This document shows, in pieces, positions 14,324-21,501 of a stretch of DNA of 64,000 bases (position 1 is the first letter of the stretch; every line of letters starts with the position of its first letter). The notes below the pieces were generated by a model. That model worked only from the letters and a program-made list of their open reading frames with translations. It had not been told where the DNA came from and ran no database searches. The position numbers and the translations under genes are program-made. Location of the stretch: positions 1 to 64,000 of the forward strand of contig CBCTZG010000002.1 of NCBI GenBank assembly GCA_965151315.1. The letters are read 5' to 3'. The DNA is from Avimonoglobus sp965151315 (GTDB taxonomy: Bacteria > Bacillota > Clostridia > UBA1381).

Positions 14324-15952
14324 ATGGCTAAGCAGATTTTATTTGGTGAAGAAGCAAGACGGGCGCTCCAGAGCGGCATCAACCAGCTGGCGGACACCGT
14401 CAAGATTACATTGGGCCCGAAGGGCAGAAATGTTGTTTTGGATAAGAAATTCGGCGCACCGCTGATTACAAACGACGGTGTGACCATCGCGAAAGAGGTA
14501 GAGCTGGAGGATCCCTTTGAAAATATGGGCGCGCAGCTGGTCAAGGAAGTCGCTACAAAGACTAACGATATTGCCGGCGACGGAACAACAACGGCAACCC
14601 TGCTGGCCCAGGCATTAGTCCGGGAGGGCGCGAAAAACGTAACTGCCGGCGCAAACCCCATGATCGTGCGCAAGGGGATTCAAAAGGCTATTGACGTGGC
14701 GGTAGACGAGCTGGTGAAAAAGGCTAGAAAGGTATCCGGCAAAGAGGATATCGCACGGGTTGCGGCTGTTTCTGCGGCCAATGAGGAAATCGGCCAGTTG
14801 ATTGCCGACGCCATGGAAAAGGTAACCGCTGACGGCGTTATTACTGTTGAAGAGTCCAAAACGGCGGAAACCTATTCCGAGGTTGTCGAGGGTATGCAGT
14901 TTGACCGCGGCTATATTTCGCCGTACATGGTAACCGATACCGATAAGATGGAGGCCGTTTTAGATGACGCGCTGATTTTAATCACAGATAAGAAAATTTC
15001 CAATATCCAGGAGATCCTGCCGCTTTTAGAGCAGGTAGTCCAGGCCGGCAAGAAAATGATGATCATTGCTGAGGACGTAGAGGGCGAGGCGCTGACCACC
15101 CTGATCCTGAATAAGCTCCGCGGCACCTTTGTATGCGTACCCGTCAAGGCGCCGGGCTTTGGCGACCGGAGAAAGGCTATGCTGGAGGATATCGCAATCC
15201 TGACCGGCGGCCAGGTAATTTCTTCTGAACTTGGCCTTGAATTGAAAGATACCCAGATGGATCAGCTGGGCCGTGCGAAGCAGGTTAAGATCCAGAAGGA
15301 AAACACGATTATTGTAGACGGCGCTGGGGATTCCGCCAAAATCAAGGCGCGGGTCAGCCAGATCCGGAATGAAATCGCCAACAGTACCTCCGAGTTTGAT
15401 AAGGAAAAGCTGCAGGAGCGGCTGGCGAAGCTGGCCGGCGGCGTAGCGGTAATCAAAGTCGGCGCTGCTACCGAAACGGAAATGAAGGAAATTAAGCTGC
15501 GGATTGAGGACGCCTTGTCCGCCACGAAAGCGGCTGTTGAAGAAGGTATCGTAGCCGGCGGCGGCACAAGCTATATCAACGCCCTGCCTGCTGTGGAAGA
15601 ACTCATGAAAAAAACGGAAGGCGATGAAAAGACCGGTGTGCAGATCGTTCTGCGGGCTTTAGAGGAGCCAGTGAAGCAGATTGCCAAAAATGCGGGCCTG
15701 GAAGGGTCTGTCATTGTTGACAAGGTAAAGGCGCAGCCAGCCGGAGTTGGCTATAATGCGCTGACAGAGGAATATGTCGATATGATCCAGGCGGGGATTG
15801 TAGACCCGGTTAAGGTGACCAGAAGCGCGCTGCAGAACGCTGCAAGCGTTGCGGCCATGGTTCTGACGACAGAAAGCCTGGTCGCAGATAAGCCGGAGCC
15901 GGAAAAACCCGCGCCGGCAATGGATCCGGGCGCCATGGGCGGTATGTATTGA
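14324..15952 (+). CDS. groEL: chaperonin GroEL
   Basis: 542 residues, the usual length. KITLGPKGRNVVLDK, the ATP-binding DGTTTATLLAQ near residue 87, and the Gly/Met-rich C-terminus ending GAMGGMY are all standard. GroEL forms the double-ring ATP-driven folding chamber with GroES and, in Firmicutes, also modulates HrcA. Nothing is unusual. A strong terminator follows at 15961. Confidence 0.99.
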   Translation: MAKQILFGEEARRALQSGINQLADTVKITLGPKGRNVVLDKKFGAPLITNDGVTIAKEVELEDPFENMGAQLVKEVATKTNDIAGDGTTTATLLAQALVREGAKNVTAGANPMIVRKGIQKAIDVAVDELVKKARKVSGKEDIARVAAVSAANEEIGQLIADAMEKVTADGVITVEESKTAETYSEVVEGMQFDRGYISPYMVTDTDKMEAVLDDALILITDKKISNIQEILPLLEQVVQAGKKMMIIAEDVEGEALTTLILNKLRGTFVCVPVKAPGFGDRRKAMLEDIAILTGGQVISSELGLELKDTQMDQLGRAKQVKIQKENTIIVDGAGDSAKIKARVSQIRNEIANSTSEFDKEKLQERLAKLAGGVAVIKVGAATETEMKEIKLRIEDALSATKAAVEEGIVAGGGTSYINALPAVEELMKKTEGDEKTGVQIVLRALEEPVKQIAKNAGLEGSVIVDKVKAQPAGVGYNALTEEYVDMIQAGIVDPVKVTRSALQNAASVAAMVLTTESLVADKPEPEKPAPAMDPGAMGGMY

Positions 15953-15960
15953 TCTAAATG

Positions 15961-15992
15961 AAAAGGGAAACGGCTTTGCCGCTTCCCTTTTT
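15961..15992 (+). terminator. intrinsic terminator of groESL
   Basis: AAAAGGGAAACGGC pairs with GCCGCTTCCCTTTT around a short loop, ending in a T-run; one internal mismatch. Confidence 0.9.
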
Positions 15993-16018
15993 GCCTATAC
16001 AAAAAAGGAGGAAAGGCG

Positions 16019-16390
16019 ATGCGGTTTAAACTGGCGCATAATAATTTTAACGTAACGGATTTGGACCGGTCTCTGCAGTTCTACCAGGAAGCCCTGGGGC
16101 TTTCTGAGATTCGGCGGAAAACAGATGACGACGGCAGCTTTATCATTGTTTTCTTAGAAGACGGCCAGACTGGACGGCAGCTGGAGCTGACATGGCTGCG
16201 GGACTGGGGTAAGGACAGCTATAACCTGGGGGACAATGAATTCCATTTAGCCTTTACCACGGATGACTTCCAGAAAGCCTACGCAAAGCATAAAGAAATG
16301 CAGTGTATCTGCTTTGAGAACGAGGCCATGGGGATTTATTTTATTGCCGATCCGGATGGCTACTGGATCGAGATTCTGCCTGAAAGATAG
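16019..16390 (+). CDS. VOC-family glyoxalase I-like protein
   Basis: 123 residues with two beta-alpha-beta-beta-beta repeats. HNNFNVTDLDRSLQFYQEALGL is the first repeat, with a metal-ligand histidine near residue 7; ELTW, EFHLAFTTDD and DPDGYWIEIL supply further metal ligands in the usual glyoxalase I places. Likely lactoylglutathione-lyase-like or another vicinal-oxygen-chelate enzyme; low-GC bacteria often lack glutathione, so the natural thiol is uncertain. A GGAGG stands seven bases before the ATG. Followed after 10 bases by a tautomerase gene, probably co-transcribed. Confidence 0.85.
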   Translation: MRFKLAHNNFNVTDLDRSLQFYQEALGLSEIRRKTDDDGSFIIVFLEDGQTGRQLELTWLRDWGKDSYNLGDNEFHLAFTTDDFQKAYAKHKEMQCICFENEAMGIYFIADPDGYWIEILPER

Positions 16391-16400
16391 GAGGAGCGGT

Positions 16401-16745
16401 ATGCCATATATTGAAACCAAAACGAACCGGGAAATTTCCCCGGCTCAGGAGCTGGAATTAAAAGAACGGCTGGGGAAAGCCATTGAGACGATTCCCGGCA
16501 AAAGCGAAAGCTGGCTGATGTTGAATTTTGAGGATCATTGCCGGCTGTATTTTCAAGGGGACGGCAAAGCGCCGGCGGCTTTTGTGGCGGTAAAGCTGTT
16601 CGGCGGCGCCGACCGGGCGGCATATGAAAACATGACTGCCGCCGTTACAGAAATCCTCCAAAACGTATTGGAGATCGACCCGGCCCGGATCTATGTGCAG
16701 TATACAGCCTGTCAAGACTGGGGCTGGAACGGCGGAAATTTTTAG
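16401..16745 (+). CDS. MIF/tautomerase-family protein (phenylpyruvate tautomerase-like)
   Basis: 114 residues starting MPYIETKTN, which after loss of Met exposes the catalytic Pro1 of the tautomerase fold. The C-terminal part (IDPARIYVQYTACQDWGWNGGNF) resembles the end of MIF-type phenylpyruvate tautomerases. ATG at 16401 is preceded by GGAGG. It likely interconverts keto and enol forms of small acids; the physiological substrate is not known. In an operon with the VOC protein. Confidence 0.82.
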   Translation: MPYIETKTNREISPAQELELKERLGKAIETIPGKSESWLMLNFEDHCRLYFQGDGKAPAAFVAVKLFGGADRAAYENMTAAVTEILQNVLEIDPARIYVQYTACQDWGWNGGNF

Positions 16746-16747
16746 GC

Positions 16748-16776
16748 TTGCAATCGGAAGGGATTTTGGCTATAAT
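16748..16776 (+). promoter_or_regulatory. promoter followed at once by a terminator-like hairpin
   Basis: TTGCAA (16748-16753) and TATAAT (16771-16776) are 17 bases apart. The first transcribed bases would fall within the hairpin at 16777-16812, so transcription from it is either attenuated or irrelevant. Confidence 0.5.
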
Positions 16777-16812
16777 AAATCTGTGAGAGTATGGCTTTCA
16801 CAGATTTTTTTG
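16777..16812 (+). terminator. intrinsic terminator after the tautomerase gene
   Basis: AAATCTGTGA (16777-16786) pairs perfectly with TCACAGATTT (16798-16807), followed by seven or more T. It ends 16 bases before the next gene. Confidence 0.88.
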
Positions 16813-16828
16813 CGGGATGGAATACGAT

Positions 16829-17356
16829 ATGAAAGCGATCAAGCATTTGATTACGATTACAAAACACCGGCACATGGTGATCCGGCACTGCTATCGTGCC
16901 GGAATTTTTTGGCAGGGGCTGCGGCACGACCTATCCAAATACAGCCCAACTGAATTTTTGGCCGGCGCTCGGTTTTACCAGGGTACCCGGAGTCCCAACG
17001 AAGGCGAGCGGGCGGTTTACGGCTATTCTCAAGCCTGGCTTCACCACAAGGGACGGAATAAGCACCATTTTGAATACTGGACGGATTATAATCCAAAGCT
17101 GCGGCGGGTAGCCCCGGTGCGGATGCCCCAGCGGTATGTTATTGAAATGTTCTGCGACCGGGTGGCAGCCAGCAAAATATACCGGGGAAAAGAATATACA
17201 GACAGCTATCCGTTAGAATATTTTCTGCGGGGAAAAGATTCCCGCAGCATCCATCCGGAAACCGGCGCCTTGATTGAAAAGCTTTTGCGGATGCTGGCGG
17301 AAGACGGCGAATCCAAGACCTTCGCTTATATCCGAGGGAGGAAATGGGATGACTGA
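16829..17356 (+). CDS. DUF5662-family protein
   Basis: 175 residues. HLITITKHRHMVIRHCYRAGI, the HDLSKYSP motif and AWLHHKGRNKHHFEYW carry many conserved histidines and an Asp, an HD-like metal-binding pattern typical of DUF5662. The biochemical function is not known. An in-frame ATG also occurs at 16817, but 16829 has a purine-rich stretch at a better distance. The gene overlaps the helix-hairpin-helix gene by 8 bases. Confidence 0.75.
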   Translation: MKAIKHLITITKHRHMVIRHCYRAGIFWQGLRHDLSKYSPTEFLAGARFYQGTRSPNEGERAVYGYSQAWLHHKGRNKHHFEYWTDYNPKLRRVAPVRMPQRYVIEMFCDRVAASKIYRGKEYTDSYPLEYFLRGKDSRSIHPETGALIEKLLRMLAEDGESKTFAYIRGRKWDD

Positions 17357-17594
17357 TTTGTTGAAGATTCCCGGTGTTGGAGAAAATATGTGCAGGCATT
17401 TGCGGGAGTTGGGGTATCGTTCCGTGGAAGAGCTGCGGGGGCAGGATCCGGAGGAGATGTACCAGCGGGACTGTACGCTGCATCAGAAACAGCTGGACCG
17501 GTGCGTATTGTATGTCTATCGGACAGCGGTCTATTTTGCGGAAAACGATGTGCCCGATCCAGAAAAATTGAAATGGTGGAACTGGAAGGATTGA
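17349..17594 (+). CDS. helix-hairpin-helix protein (Cdd1/pathogenicity-locus type)
   Basis: 81 residues, ATG at 17349 after GGGAGG, overlapping the DUF5662 stop. LLKIPGVGENMCRHLRELGY is a helix-hairpin-helix of the sequence-nonspecific DNA-binding type, followed by SVEELRGQDPEEMYQRDC and LDRCVLYVYRTAVYF. Similar small proteins are annotated as Cdd1 or mitomycin-resistance-like proteins; their role is unproven. Co-translated with the DUF5662 gene. Confidence 0.8.
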   Translation: MTDLLKIPGVGENMCRHLRELGYRSVEELRGQDPEEMYQRDCTLHQKQLDRCVLYVYRTAVYFAENDVPDPEKLKWWNWKD

Positions 17595-17639
17595 TGCGTT
17601 CCCAAGTGGTTGCATAATAGAATTTTTTATCAGTAAATA

Positions 17640-17668
17640 TTGACAATTTTCTTTTTTTGTGGTATAAT
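17640..17668 (+). promoter_or_regulatory. consensus promoter of the holin-like/amidase cassette
   Basis: TTGACA (17640-17645) and TATAAT (17663-17668) are 17 bases apart, a perfect vegetative consensus. It points to constitutive or housekeeping sigma transcription rather than a phage-specific one. Confidence 0.88.
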
Positions 17669-17709
17669 AGTTGCATAGAGAAACAAAAAAGGAGGGTTCA
17701 AAAACAAAA

Positions 17710-18066
17710 ATGGCAGGACAAATGATGCAATTTGTGGCGGAAAACTGGATGGACTGGCTATTCCTGGCAGCCACGGGCATGGCGGGGTACTGCTACCGCA
17801 GGCTGGTACGCCGGCAGAAGGAGGAGAGCCGAGGCAACAGAGCCATGCGGGAAGGCGTACAGGCCCTTTTGCGGGACAGGATCATTGAGACCTATAACCA
17901 CTACAACGACAAAGGCTATTGTCCCATTTATGCCAAAGAGAGTATGCGGCGGCTATATGCCGCATATCATGCATTAGGCGGCAATGATGTGGCAACGGAA
18001 TTGAAAGATAAAATTCTGGTTATGCCCACAGAGCATGGATATTATGCGGAACAGGAAAGGAGCTGA
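17710..18066 (+). CDS. phage-type small membrane protein, holin-like
   Basis: 118 residues. One hydrophobic segment near the N-terminus (WLFLAATGMAGYCYRRL) is followed by a basic stretch and a soluble helical region with MREGVQALLRDRIIETYNHY and ALGGNDVATELKDKI. Proteins like this sit next to endolysin genes in prophages of Clostridia and are taken to be holins or holin regulators. ATG at 17710 has AGGAGGG 13 bases upstream, a long spacing. The amidase gene follows after 5 bases. The holin role is an inference from context. Confidence 0.6.
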   Translation: MAGQMMQFVAENWMDWLFLAATGMAGYCYRRLVRRQKEESRGNRAMREGVQALLRDRIIETYNHYNDKGYCPIYAKESMRRLYAAYHALGGNDVATELKDKILVMPTEHGYYAEQERS

Positions 18067-18071
18067 ACAGT

Positions 18072-18842
18072 ATGGCGGCAGAGATACAGACGAAGTATGC
18101 CCATACCAGCAATTACCAGACGGGCCGGAGGGGCGGGATCCAGTATATCGTTTTGCACTATACCGCCAATAACGGCGATACGGCCCGGGGAAACTGCAAT
18201 TATTTCCAGGGGGCGAACCGAAAGACGTCCGCCCATTATTTTGTGGATGAGCAGTCGGTATGGCAGAGTGTGCGGGATCAGGACACGGCCTGGCACTGCG
18301 GCGGCGGGATTCAAGGTGCCGGCGGCCATGCATATTACGGGAAATGTACAAATAACAATTCCATTGGTATTGAAATGTGTTCAGATATTCTGGAAGGGGA
18401 ATACATCATATCATCCCAGACGGAACAGAACGTAGTGGAACTGACGCGGCTGCTGATGCAAAAATATAATGTGCCGGCGGAGCGTGTGATCCGGCACTAC
18501 GACGTGACCGGAAAAGACTGTCCCCGGCCCTGGGTGCGGAACAACGCGGCATGGCTGCGGTTTAAGAGTAAATTGAAGGAGGAAGAGGAAATGACCAAGG
18601 CGGAACGGCAGGAATATGATGGGAAGATCCAGGCGCTGGAGGATCGGCTCAAGGCCCTGGAGCAGCCCATGATCTACAATTACATTGATGAAAATATGCC
18701 CGGATGGGCAAAACCGGCAGTCCGGTTTTTCTGTGAAAAAGGCATTTTGGCCGGTACCGGAGAAGGTCTGGGGCTGTCCGATACGAAGCTGTGGATTCTG
18801 ACGATCCTGTATCGGGTGATCCAGACGCTGTTGCCTCAATAA
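18072..18842 (+). CDS. N-acetylmuramoyl-L-alanine amidase (Amidase_2) with a C-terminal wall-binding segment
   Basis: 256 residues. The Amidase_2 fold (about 1-165) shows zinc ligands in YIVLHYTAN (His29) and VIRHYDVTGKDCPRPW, plus AHYFVD and WHCGGG. A charged linker follows, and residues about 210-256 (MPGWAKPAVRFFCEKGILAG) resemble an SLH-type helix pair. The enzyme cuts the bond between muramic acid and the stem peptide. No signal peptide, so release would need the upstream holin-like protein. No phage structural genes surround it, so the pair may be a domesticated lysis cassette. Confidence 0.88.
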   Translation: MAAEIQTKYAHTSNYQTGRRGGIQYIVLHYTANNGDTARGNCNYFQGANRKTSAHYFVDEQSVWQSVRDQDTAWHCGGGIQGAGGHAYYGKCTNNNSIGIEMCSDILEGEYIISSQTEQNVVELTRLLMQKYNVPAERVIRHYDVTGKDCPRPWVRNNAAWLRFKSKLKEEEEMTKAERQEYDGKIQALEDRLKALEQPMIYNYIDENMPGWAKPAVRFFCEKGILAGTGEGLGLSDTKLWILTILYRVIQTLLPQ

Positions 18843-18843
18843 A

Positions 18844-18878
18844 AAAATAAAACGGCGGAACCGCCGTTTTATTTTTTT
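18844..18878. terminator. strong bidirectional terminator after the amidase gene
   Basis: AAATAAAACGGCGG pairs with CCGCCGTTTTATTT around a two-base loop, with A-run before and T-run after. Confidence 0.95.
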
Positions 18879-18961
18879 GCTTTAGCCTTAGGCCGTCCCC
18901 GATTTTCTTCCATACCTGATCTTTTGATCCTCTGCGGCAGCCATTCAAAGCGGGCCTGCAA
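18869..18961 (-). CDS. possible small basic ORF after the C_GCAxxG_C_C gene
   Basis: A 30-codon frame from TTG 18961 to a TAA at 18869, in frame with and just downstream of the preceding gene's stop. It reads LQARFEWLPQRIKRSG and ends in RGRPKAKAKK, an AT-hook-like basic tail. It has no clear ribosome-binding site, and its end runs into the terminator stem. It could be a small protein, a readthrough extension, or chance. Confidence 0.25.
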   Translation of the reverse strand: MQARFEWLPQRIKRSGMEENRGRPKAKAKK

Positions 18962-18970
18962 AAATGATGT

Positions 18971-19432
18971 TCATGATTCCTGTTCTCCGTCCAGCAAATA
19001 TTTTTCCACCAGAATAGCGCAGTCGCCGATACAGTCCAAACAAGGTCGCTTTTTATAAAATTCCGGCGTCCGGGCCGTCGGTTTGGCGCCGCCGTCCTTC
19101 GGCAGATTCCGGCCCAAAAGCTCCGCGCAGACCACGGTGCCGTTTTTTTCCTGGAACGCTTGAACCATTGCCTGGACAGCGGCGTAGACCTGCTTGCGGG
19201 CAGCCATATCATTTTTAGTGCCGCTAGAATATTTCATGCCCGCCAGCATGCTCATTCCGCTGACCGCGCCGCAGGTCATGCGCATACGGCCCAAGCCGCC
19301 GCCAAAGGGCTCGGCCATGATCATGGCGGTCTCCAGGGGCATGCCAAATAAATCACAGTACGCGCCTACCACCGCCTGGGTGCAGTTACATCCTTTTTTA
19401 AAATTTTCTTTTGCTTTTTCTACTCGGTTCAT
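18971..19432 (-). CDS. C_GCAxxG_C_C family putative redox protein
   Basis: 153 residues. KGCNCTQAVVGAYCDLFG, the glycine-rich EPFGGGLGRMRMTCGAVSGM and the C-terminal RPCLDCIGDCAILVEKYL carry the spaced cysteines that define the C_GCAxxG_C_C family. Members are assumed to bind a metal or act in redox chemistry, without a proven reaction. It is transcribed from a promoter at 19581-19609, divergent from lonB. Confidence 0.88.
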   Translation of the reverse strand: MNRVEKAKENFKKGCNCTQAVVGAYCDLFGMPLETAMIMAEPFGGGLGRMRMTCGAVSGMSMLAGMKYSSGTKNDMAARKQVYAAVQAMVQAFQEKNGTVVCAELLGRNLPKDGGAKPTARTPEFYKKRPCLDCIGDCAILVEKYLLDGEQES

Positions 19433-19580
19433 AAAAACTCTCCATCCCGCCGGACTGCGCCGGCATAAACTGCAATAAAAACCCGCCTGAACGCGAAACC
19501 TGACTTTCCGCTACGCTTGTCCGCCGGCGGCAAGCACCGCCTGTTTCAAAATATAGATTTCGCACGATCGTATATTGGAT

Positions 19581-19609
19581 ATTATACCAAATCGCTGCTA
19601 AAAAAGCAA
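19581..19609 (-). promoter_or_regulatory. promoter of the C_GCAxxG_C_C gene
   Basis: On the minus strand TTGCTT (19609-19604) and TATAAT (19586-19581), 17 bases apart. The 150-base leader contains a 10-base stem with a bulged T at 19515-19535. Confidence 0.6.
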
Positions 19610-19679
19610 GCCATGTTAATTATAACCAGCATAAAAAAACAGGGCCGACAGAAAATAGGATGGACAGGAGGAATTTGCG

Positions 19680-21359
19680 ATGTTTAGTTTTATTTTGGGC
19701 TTGATCCAATTTTCATTTACAGTGATTATCGGCCTGTATTTCTGGGGGCAGCTGCGGAGCCAGCGGGCAGACCAGAAAGGGATTGAAGCTGATACAAAAG
19801 TTGAATTAGAACGGCTCAACGCCATGCGGAAGGTGACCCTGACTCAGCCCCTGACGGAAAAGACCCGGCCCCGGAGCCTGGATGAAATCGTCGGGCAGGC
19901 GGAAGGGGTCAAGGCTGTCCGGGTGGGGCTTTGCGGGCCGAACCCGCAGCATATCCTGATTTACGGCCCGCCGGGCGTAGGGAAGACGGCAGCGTCCCGG
20001 GTGGCTTTGGAAGAAGCGAAAAAAAACGAGGTTTCTCCTTTTGGTCCAAACGCCAAGTTCATTGAGGTAGACGCCACGATCATGCACTATGATGAGCGGA
20101 GCATTGCCGACCCGCTGATCGGCTCCGTACACGACCCGATCTATCAAGGGGCCGGGGCTTATGGGCCGGCCGGCGTGCCTCAGCCCAAGGAAGGCGCTGT
20201 TTCTAAAGCTCACGGAGGCGTCTTGTTTATCGACGAGATTGGAGAACTGCAGCCGATCCAAATGAACCGGCTTTTAAAGGTTTTAGAGGATCGAAAGGTC
20301 AACTTTGAAAGTGCGTATTATTCCTCCACCAATAAAAACATCCCCCGGCATATCCATGATATGTTTAAAAACGGGATCCCGGCGGATTTCCGACTGGTGG
20401 GCGCCACCACCCGGAGCCCGGAGGAACTGCCGCCGGCGCTGCGGTCTCGGTGTATGGAGATTTTTTTTAATCCTTTGGAAAAAGAGGATCTAGAAAAAAT
20501 ATTAGACAATGCCCTGCAAAGGCTGGAAATTACGCTGGCGCCCGGCGCCGGGGAAATGATTTGCAGCTATGCGAAAAACGGCCGGGATACTGTACAGATC
20601 CTGCAAACCTTGTCCAGCAAGCTGGCTTTGGAAAACAGAAAGACCGGGGAGCTGGCGGACGTGGAGTGGATCATAGAAACCGGAAGATATACGCCGGTAT
20701 GCCGAGAAACAATCGAGGAAGGAGAACGGGTCGGCGTTGTGAACGGGCTGGCAGTTGCGGACGGCGGCAGCGGGCTGTTAATGCCTATTGAGGTGACGGC
20801 GGAACCGGCGGAGCACGAGATGGGCCGGACACTCTGCACAGGGATTATGGAACGGGAAACCATGAATCGAGGCGGACTGAGCCTGACCCGGACCAGTACG
20901 GCCAAGGCGGCGGTCAGCAATGTGATGACCGTTTTAAAAACCATTTACGGCATCGAAACGGAGGATTATGATATCCATATCAATTTCGCGGGCGGTATGC
21001 CGGTAGACGGCCCGTCTGCCGGGACCGCAGTGTTCGCGGCCTGCTATTCCGCTCTGCGGGGCCAGCCGGTGGGCAATCAGTTTGCCTTTACGGGAGAGCT
21101 TTCGATCAAGGGCCTGGTCAAGCCGGTGGGCGGTGTAGCGGCCAAGATCGAGGCTGCCCAGCGGGCCGGCGCCAAGACGGTATTTATTCCTAAGCAGAAC
21201 TATCAGAAAAAGTTTGCGGATTACACCATCGAGGTGGTCTGCGTGGAGTCTATACAGGAAATCATCAGCCGGATATTCCGGCCCGCCGCGGAAAAAGTGG
21301 TGGAAATCGCCGCCGGAGAACCAAAGCAGGGGCTGGCCAGCGCCCAGAGACAGGAATAA
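19680..21359 (+). CDS. lonB: LonB membrane-anchored ATP-dependent protease
   Basis: 559 residues. A single N-terminal membrane helix (about 3-22) anchors an AAA+ domain with Walker A GPPGVGKTA near residue 95 and Walker B LFIDEIGE near 181, then a Lon protease domain with catalytic Ser in DGPSAGTAVF (about 444) and catalytic Lys in KPVGGVAAKIEAAQRAG. The substrate-binding N-domain of LonA is absent. In B. subtilis LonB is made in the forespore. It lies just before lonA and engB, as in B. subtilis. Confidence 0.95.
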   Translation: MFSFILGLIQFSFTVIIGLYFWGQLRSQRADQKGIEADTKVELERLNAMRKVTLTQPLTEKTRPRSLDEIVGQAEGVKAVRVGLCGPNPQHILIYGPPGVGKTAASRVALEEAKKNEVSPFGPNAKFIEVDATIMHYDERSIADPLIGSVHDPIYQGAGAYGPAGVPQPKEGAVSKAHGGVLFIDEIGELQPIQMNRLLKVLEDRKVNFESAYYSSTNKNIPRHIHDMFKNGIPADFRLVGATTRSPEELPPALRSRCMEIFFNPLEKEDLEKILDNALQRLEITLAPGAGEMICSYAKNGRDTVQILQTLSSKLALENRKTGELADVEWIIETGRYTPVCRETIEEGERVGVVNGLAVADGGSGLLMPIEVTAEPAEHEMGRTLCTGIMERETMNRGGLSLTRTSTAKAAVSNVMTVLKTIYGIETEDYDIHINFAGGMPVDGPSAGTAVFAACYSALRGQPVGNQFAFTGELSIKGLVKPVGGVAAKIEAAQRAGAKTVFIPKQNYQKKFADYTIEVVCVESIQEIISRIFRPAAEKVVEIAAGEPKQGLASAQRQE

Positions 21360-21386
21360 AAGTTTGCTTTTTCTTGACTAAAACAG

Positions 21387-21415
21387 TTGAAATTCCTCGA
21401 AAAACATTATATAAT
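21387..21415 (+). promoter_or_regulatory. promoter of lonA
   Basis: TTGAAA (21387-21392) and TATAAT (21410-21415), 17 bases apart, in the lonB-lonA gap. Confidence 0.8.
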
Positions 21416-21434
21416 ATACTGTAATATCGCATAC

Positions 21435-21465
21435 CTAGCCTGGTATATCAACAAAACCAGGCTGG
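21435..21465 (+). promoter_or_regulatory. hairpin in the lonA leader
   Basis: AGCCTGGT (21437-21444) pairs perfectly with ACCAGGCT (21456-21463), extendable by C-G and T-G pairs. It starts about 20 bases after the -10 box and has no T-run, so it is an RNA stabiliser or a repressor site rather than a terminator. Confidence 0.5.
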
Positions 21466-21501
21466 GGAATTCGAATATCTTGGAAGGGACTGTTTTAAAC
21501 T

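Noticed and set aside
17640..18878. Prophage
   Set aside because: Only two lysis-type genes are present, with no integrase, capsid, tail or replication genes around them.
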